Source: Setophaga petechia
Taxonomy: Eukaryota > Chordata > Aves > Passeriformes > Parulidae
Direction: 5' to 3'
Assembly: GCA_024362935.1 (NCBI GenBank)
Contig: JANCRA010000003.1
Location: 41,973,291 to 42,037,290 of the forward strand
DNA: 64,000 nt
Shown here: positions 57,234-64,000 of the stretch, piece by piece
How the letters are laid out: every line of letters begins with the position of its first letter
Position numbering within the stretch: position 1 is the first letter of the stretch
Program-made: the position numbers and the translations under genes
The notes under the pieces: generated by a model
Told to the model about the DNA's origin: nothing
What the model saw: only the letters and a program-made list of their open reading frames with translations
Databases searched by the model: none

Positions 57234-58509
57234 TTAGCCCCTTAGCATGGAGTATATTTTCTTAATCTACAGTGAGTTAATCTGCCTACTGGAAGCAGTG
57301 TATCTCCAAGAGTACCACAGAACTACTTTTTATTAACCTTTTTATGTTCTGCCTACCTAATTTGTATGTCATTTCCATGTTTTCTCATGCTACACTTCAG
57401 TTCTAGACCAGGCAGCTAAGCAGAGTTAGGAGGTGATGTCCTGCAAACATATCCGGCAGCCACCCCTTCCAGGTCATGCCTTTGGAGCAGCTCCTGCCTG
57501 CTTCTCAGTGCCATCCTGTCTGTGGCCCTGGTCAGGCTCAGCATGCCAAAGGAGACAAAGCCTCCTCCTGCATAGCTGGGGCATAGCTCAGCCACATTCT
57601 TCAATGGCTGTTTTTCCCCAGTGACCTTACTCTACAGCTCTGGTGGTCAGTTGACTATTATGCTGCGAGCTTGCCCACATTCCTCCACCCACTCAGGCAA
57701 GCTCAGCTCGCTGGGAAGGGGCGGTGAGGCAGGGAGGAATCCGACCGTCTGGAGACTTATTCAAAGGAAACAGAAATTTCAGGCCTCTGGGGCTGGTTTG
57801 CCCATCACTTCTCCAGCAACAGGGAGGTTGGAGTAGCTGTGTGAAGAGGGTCTGACCACTGTGGTTGCCACACACCCTGCAGTGACAGGCATTCCCGTGG
57901 CAAGCCAGCAGGCTCCGCTTGTTGCCACAATACTTGGCCCTTTCCTCACGCTGAGAGGAAACACCAAAGGAAAACAGCCTGGAGAAACCTTCTCAGAGAG
58001 CAGTTGCCACTTGTCATGTTTGTGGGAGCCTTGCAGTAACAGGTTTGGGTGCTCAGCTCCTCTGCTTCGAAGGCTGTGAGGATTGCTAAGCTGAGGATCT
58101 TTAAACACAGTAAACCATGCAGCTTGTCCGTTTTGAGAACCTTTTAATTTTGACCACTTAATGTGCAACCTCTAAAATAACAGTTTCAATTTCTTATGTA
58201 TGTGTGTGAGAGAGAAAGAGAGGCTAGACATGAGCTAGATAGGGAGTTGCAACGCAGATGGTTTTTCAACTCTGGAGCCAACTCAGACAGATTACAGTGG
58301 GAGAAAGGTTTGTACAGTAAGAGGAGAAGGTTAGAATCCTGCTAGTTTATTACTGCCTTGGTTAGATTAGAAATGTTAAGGATTTGTGAAGAAGTGACTG
58401 TCAGAAAAATTTATGATTCTCATCGCTCACTCAGCCACTCTGCACATCCTGTATATTTTCTGACATACTTCCAACAGCATAAATATTAATAGAGTAATAC
58501 TGACATTTA
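57234..58509. other. Unique non-coding DNA
   Basis: A GT/GA-rich patch lies at 58199-58223. No gene recognised. Confidence 0.5.
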
Positions 58510-58580
58510 GGCCTGATCCAAGTCTCATTAAATTCAGTGGAAATGCTCCCATTGTCTTCAGTGGAAGATGGATCATGGTC
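58510..58580. repeat. Old palindromic amniote repeat
   Basis: 'ggcctgatccaagtctcatt', 'aaattcagtgg', 'cccattgtcttcagtgg' and 'ggatcatggtc' occur in that order. Together they make a diverged palindrome of the type 'gcctgatcc...cattgaagtcaatgg...cccattgacttcaatgg...ggatcaggcc', which I know as a widespread old repeat of reptiles and birds. I cannot name the family. Confidence 0.55.
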
Positions 58581-60769
58581 TTGAAAAGGAACAAAGGAGG
58601 TGAAAATACCAAGTGGGGCTTCGTGAGGCTAAATAATGTTGTTATTAAATCAGAACTCCTCAGCTTCCTGACTGAGCATTTCACTCTGTGACCTTTAACG
58701 TTAAATTATTGCCAAAACAGGAAGAAGAAATTAAGGCTTGATAAGGGTTGAGATGGTCACAGATTTTACCAGCCTCACTGATGGAATGTGACAATTTCTT
58801 CAATGGGAACGAGTTGGGCATGAATTGTTCATCAGTCGTTTTGATTTATTCAACCTTTCAGCCCCAGAGTTTGCAGCGGCAGGGATTACTAGAAACTCAG
58901 CAAAAGAAATTCTTTCTCCCCCTTAGTTTATAACCTCTGCAGGTGCATGAAGAGTTACAGAGAGAGGATTAGGTATTACAAAATGGCTCCGTTTACTTCA
59001 TTGACGAGATAGTCCAGAATTGGCTGTGTGGAGTCCATGTGAGAATCTATTGCAAAAGCTTTTTTGGCATTGAAATCTCTCTCTCCTTTTCTAGATCAAA
59101 ATCTTCCCCCCAAACCTTTCTGCAGAGCAATTAGTTACAGCTGTGTTTTGGAAAGCCACCTAGGGAATTTGGATGTCCAGTTCCCATAAAGTTTTATGTG
59201 AATTAGGTTTCCAACCAGCTTTGAAAGTTCAGCTGAGTTAGGACTGGAACCTCTTGGTTTTGATACATTTCTGTACATGGAACCCTTACATCTCTGGATG
59301 ACAAAAGAAAGAATATTTTGAGTTTCTGTCATCACCTTGCAGAGCATAGGCGTCAGTGAAAGAGCTGCACTGGAGCTTGCAGGACCTGCAAAAGCTACAC
59401 TTCATGTCAAAAGAAGCAGAAGTAATTTTTCCAGAGTTTTTCATGATTGTTAAGACCAGATTTTCAAGAGAGTCCATCTTTGAAACAAAATACATGCCAG
59501 GTTTCCAAAGGATCCTATTATGAATCCACAAATGTTGCATCTCAGTGCACTGAGTTCTCCTGAAAATCTGGTCAGGGATGAAGGGATGCAGAAGACTCTG
59601 TACTCAGGAGTACCTGGCAAGTTTCAGGCCAGAACAAGCTGTAGGGTACATTTTCCTGGAGAGCTTATCAGTGAATGTGTGAACTTTGCCAACTGTGGCC
59701 ACCCCCAGAATTTCCAGTTCTTCCTCTTGTCAATTAGGAGGTTCCTGTCTGATCTGTGAAGTACAAGCACAGGCAGACAGCCTGTCACATCTACTGCTTG
59801 AAGAAAAAATATACAGGAAGTAACAAATAGAAATCCAAGTGAAACAGCTCAAGAACTGCAAGGGCAAAAGTTTGGCTTGCACTGTGCACGACATGACATT
59901 CTCCTTGCTACCAACACCTACAAAGGTGATACCTTCTTTATCACCAAATTATGGCTTAAGAGGACAGAGAGGTGGGGAGAAGGGAAAGAAGAGAGAAGCC
60001 AACTAGCTGGTGCAGAAGCCTCATGAAAAGAAATTGGTTATTTAAGCTGCAGACTTCTCAGAAAAGGAACACTTCAGAAATATTTCCTGTAGCTACACCA
60101 GGGGTCTACAGATCTTAGCCAACAATCTGGAGCCACACTGGTAAACAAACATGTACTAAAAAAAAAACCCAACCCAACATATTTTGAGAAATAGGTCCAA
60201 GGCAACTTGGATGACTAGCTTTCCAGTGCTAGTACTCAGTGGCCACAGAGCAATAAACCAAAAAGATTCCCCTCTTAGTTAAAAACAGAAGCAGCTGTTT
60301 ATGATCAGTCCTGTTTGGAGCCTCCAACACTGTAAAACTAAACCTGCAGTGACCTGAGTGAATGTAAAGATTTTATGGGGCCACAAAATATATGCATGTT
60401 TGCAGTGGTGTAATAGAGAGGAGAAGCCAAACTGGAGGATTTGAGCCAGTCTCCCCACATCTTCTGTTTAAAAGTTAAAGTGCACATTAGCTCTCAAAGA
60501 ACAGGAACAAAATGCTGCATTTTTTGAACTCTTGTCCCACTGTTTGCAATACTTGTCTTACAGGCTTTTTACTTTGCTATATCTCTACCCCCTGAGCCCT
60601 GGAATATTTGAGGAGTTCCTTGGCTGTTGTGAAATCAGCAGAGACTGAAGGAAATGGTGTTGTGTACTCAGGGGTGGGTTTCTGTTCAGGCATGAACTGA
60701 GTAGAAGGATTTTATGGTGCTGGTCTGTCAGATGGAGTACACCAGGGAAAGCAGAAGACTTGGACTCCC
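58581..60769. other. Unique non-coding DNA
   Basis: An A run followed by 'cccaacccaac' lies at 60158-60177. Nothing else was recognised; open frames are below 90 codons. Confidence 0.5.
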
Positions 60770-61645
60770 ATTCTTGTCATTCTTGATGACACCAAGCTAT
60801 CATCTACTGATACTTTGGAGGCAAGGCATGCTCTCCAAGGGCACCTTGAGAGATTAGAGACATGGGCTTATGTGAACCTCATGAAGTTCAGCAAGGCCAA
60901 GTGTGAGATTCTGCATCTGGACCAAGACAATCCCAGACAATGCCTGGACAGGGCAACGAGTGGATTGTGAGCAGCCCTGCAGAGAAGGACTTGGAGGTTC
61001 TGGTGGATGAAAAACTGGCCATGACCTGGCCATGTGCACTTCCAGCCAAGAAAGCATCCTGGGCTATATTAAAAGAATCGTGGCCAGCAGGTCAGGGGAG
61101 GTTATTGCCCTCTCTGCTCTGCTCTCTGAGTTACCACCCAAGTATTGTGTCTCGGGTCCCCAGTGTGAGGAAGACATGGATGGACCTGCTGGAGTGAGTC
61201 CAGAGGAGGCAGTGAAGATGACCAGAGTGCTGTAGCCCCTCTCCTCTGACGACAGGTTGAGGGAGTTGGGGTTACTTAGCCTGGAGAAGGAAAGATAAGC
61301 CTCTGGGGAAATTTGATAGCAACCTTCCAATACCAAACAGAGATCTACAGGAAAGATGGGGAGCTCTCTATGGGGAACATTATGAGGAGTAAAGGTTTTA
61401 AACTGAAAGAGGGTAGATTTAAATCAGATATTAGGAAGAACTTCTTTACAATGAGAGTGGTGAGGCACAGGAACAGGTTGCCCAGAGAAGCTGTGGATGC
61501 CCCATCCCTGGAAGTGTTGAAGGCCAAGCTGGACAGGACTTACAGCAACCTGGCTTAGTGGAAGGTGTCCTTGTTTGTGGCAGAGTGTTTGGAACTAGAT
61601 GATATTTAAGCTCCCTAATCCAAACATTTCCATGATTTTTGTGGC
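60770..61645 (+). mobile_element. CR1 LINE, 3' ~875 bp with decayed reverse-transcriptase end
   Basis: This is the longest CR1 copy. Reading across frames from the left, it shows a reverse-transcriptase catalytic remnant (LDDTKL at about 60783-60800, where the family has ADDTKL), then 'WAYVNLMKFSKAKCEILHL'. 'SPAEKDLEVLVDEKL' and 'ILGYIKRIVASRSGEVI' follow in different frames, and finally 'RKNFFTMRVVRHRNRLPRE', ending at a stop at 61556-61558. The 3' UTR continues 'gtggaaggtgtccttgtttg', 'ggaactagatgatatttaag' and ends near 'tttccatgattttt'. Frameshifts and stops make it a dead copy. The 5' boundary is approximate. Confidence 0.93.
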
Positions 61646-64000
61646 CTTCACATAAATAATTATGCTGTTGGCCAAATCCTATTTTGATCACTTGTGTTAT
61701 CAAACATTGTGTTACCCCTTAGCTCTGAAGAATGTCTTTTTTGTTCCCTGCAATTTTATTTTTTTTCTAAATTCAAATTTTTTTCCAAAACATTTCAGAA
61801 AGTTGTTTTTTCTGTTTTGTTTTATTTTTTTTTTTCTCTGGAGTGCTGCTTAATGTGATCTGGATTTTGTCAGGTGGGTTCAAGTGCTTGTGAGACTTGA
61901 CCTACCACAGGAAAAAAGATAAGTGTGTCTTGGGTAAACACACGTGTCTAGCTGAGGGACGTGGTGCTTGGTGGCTTTTTGTTCAGTTTTCCTTAACTAG
62001 GAAAAGCCCTTTAGTCCTTAGAAAGCTAGGATGGAGAAAAATAAATGGAGTGGTGTAAGGAAAAGATGCTCACTTCATGAAGGTGAAGCTCAGTATAGCC
62101 CTGCAGAGGTGAGCTGTGGTTTCATTTGCCATGCAGCTCTTTTCCTCTGCACAAAATAAGAATTCCCTCTCCCCATCCCCCTTTGCATCGTTTCCTCCCT
62201 TCTCTTTTTTTTTCTCTTCCTGTCAAATATTTAAGCAGATATTTCCTTTTTGGTAGTGTGCCAGGGAGCATTCCAGCTCTGCCCCCTTTGAAAATAAAAA
62301 GGCTGACCCCCATTTCCATAACCAAGGAAGGCACAGGTAGCCTTTGTTTGTGTTCCAGAGCATGACTGTTTTTCTTAGATTTGCACCAAAAGAAGAGAAA
62401 TGATGCTGTTATTCAGAGGAGAAATTGGTCAGTGACCCAAGCAAATGCAGTAGCAACGGCAGCAAAATGGGTGGTGTGAGCTGAACGCTTTTTGGTGATG
62501 AACCTTTGGCTTTGGCCAATTCCTTTTCTTGCCCTCTTCCTCTCCTCTCTTTTCTCTCTCTCTATCCAAGATTTCCCTATTTTCTTCTGTTTAAGACACG
62601 TCAAACCCTGGAATAGCCCTCACAGGCATTAGTCACCAGTGATTAAAATAGCCACTAAGCAGGCAAGAGCCTGCAATGATTTGTGCTAAATTGGGTGTAT
62701 CACTGTTTGTAGCAAGGGTTGCTAATTTGCAAACCTCCCTTGTTATTATCGTTGTTTTTATTAATAGCACCAAGGGGCTCCAGCTGACATTAAAATTCCA
62801 TTTCATCCTCTGCTGTACAACAGTGGGGAATAGAGAAGTTTGTCACCTCCATGGGCACTGTAAAAATCAGGAGAAATGAAAGACTGTCTGGTCCATACAG
62901 CTGAAGTACAGATGTCCAGTTGGAAGAGAGGGGGAGGGAAATGGCAGACCTGGGAATTGGGCTTAGGTCCCCCTGGCTCTGAGCAGGTTCTCAGCTGGGT
63001 GACTGCTCAGTGGCTCTCTGCTGGCAGCAGGGGACTTAGTGGCCTGGTGGTGCAGATAGAGCAGCTGCCAGAAATGGGTGTTGTGCTGGGAGTGAAGGGA
63101 GTACTTCTGGGAAGCCACAGAGTATGCAAAGATGGAAAGAATTGAAAAACATCAAGCAAAAAGGCCACTTTGTTGGGGATTTGTGACAAAAAACTCACTC
63201 CAAAGGCCGGAAATTTCACCTTGGTCCAGAGAAATGTATCCAAAACTGCCATTGCAGTTGTGTACTTACCTTTTCTTACAGAATGATGACAGTAGTGCAA
63301 CCTCACAGGGACTGTGTGTGGTTTAAGGCTCCAGTTTGATACATGTGTGTGACCTTGGACTGCTCCTGATGACCTGAGTGCAAAGGATGACTGCTGTGAT
63401 ACAGTGACTGAACTTACTGATGTATTCATTAAACACATCAGGCTCCCCTCTAGTCAAAAGTATCATTAGTGGTTCAGGCTTTCACTTCTAGCACCTAGAG
63501 GAAGCTGTAAGGATTTACCCCAGTTTGGAGCCCTTTAACTTCAACAGCAAAAAAACCCCAGCTCTGTGGTTTTTATTGCTCGAAGTCTTGGGTTCTCTCC
63601 CTGCCAATGGCTCATGGATAATACATGTCTTTGAAGCAGAACAGAAATTGGAAATCTTGTAAGAACAACTTGGGTCAGGCTGTGAGTATATCAGAAGGGG
63701 TTTTCCCTCTGTGTATCTGCTTCCAGCTGAGAGGAAGTAACAAAGAATGTGTTTAAAATCAATGGAATTAGACAAACTTCTTTGACACATAATAAAGGTC
63801 TGGATTTTTGGAGATTTTAAGTGAAGTTTTGGCTATGATTTTGTTTTGTCTGCAGTAAGCACGTATCTCTAACTGTATGATAAACTACAAGATCTAAGCA
63901 GGATTGCTAGAGGTCTGTGTTGCTCTGCAGCAAGCAACACTCCAGCTGCCCACACTGACAGTAACAGTGGTGGCTTTGCAGACAAGACACATTCTAAGTA
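61646..64000. other. Unique DNA with pyrimidine tracts and a terminal hairpin
   Basis: T-rich DNA occurs at 61758-61842. Polypyrimidine tracts lie at 62164-62222 and 62519-62566. A perfect 8-bp hairpin GTGTTGCT / AGCAACAC with an 8-base loop lies at 63917-63940. No gene recognised up to the window edge. Confidence 0.5.

Overview
The window looks like a piece of a bird genome, non-coding and either intergenic or deep intronic. The strongest clue is a scatter of CR1 LINE 3' ends (five copies or fragments, near 1-380, 32010-32283, 34066-34292, 57149-57233 and 60770-61645). These carry the typical avian CR1 tail wording and C-terminal ORF2 residues (NRLPRE, SLEV). The rest is mostly unique DNA with few repeats and short microsatellites, which is also bird-like. 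Nothing resembles a bacterial, viral or plasmid locus.

I could not support any cellular protein-coding gene. The longest open frames (229, 180, 171, 170 and 165 codons) are low-complexity, overlap frames on the other strand, or lack recognisable domains. I also saw no tRNA, rRNA, snRNA or CRISPR array. Introns or lncRNA exons cannot be excluded from sequence reading alone.

Layout: 1-380 is a CR1 tail entering from the left edge. 0.4-7.3 kb is unique DNA with a 49-bp tandem duplication and a G-quadruplex motif. 7.39-7.76 kb is a CpG-retaining pocket that may be a conserved element, followed by a polypurine tract. 8-35.9 kb is mostly unique DNA with small tandem duplications, perfect hairpins, a 43-bp direct repeat whose copies lie 923 bp apart, and two reversed CR1 tails. 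35.94-37.26 kb is the most unusual block: CpG-rich, with paired poly-C tracts, a TATA-like site and a compact 104-bp CpG core; it is the best candidate for a promoter or developmental regulatory element. 37.3-57 kb holds tandem duplications, an A/C-rich repeat, two overlapping hairpins near 40.8 kb, and AT-rich stretches with homeodomain-type sites (44.1-44.3 kb, 47.2-47.7 kb, 51.8-52.2 kb). 57-64 kb holds a short CR1 tail, an old palindromic repeat near 58.5 kb, and the longest CR1 copy, with a decayed reverse-transcriptase region.

No set of genes working together is visible. What is seen is a regulatory and repeat landscape. The most interesting items are candidate regulatory DNA and inverted repeats whose function needs alignment or transcript data.
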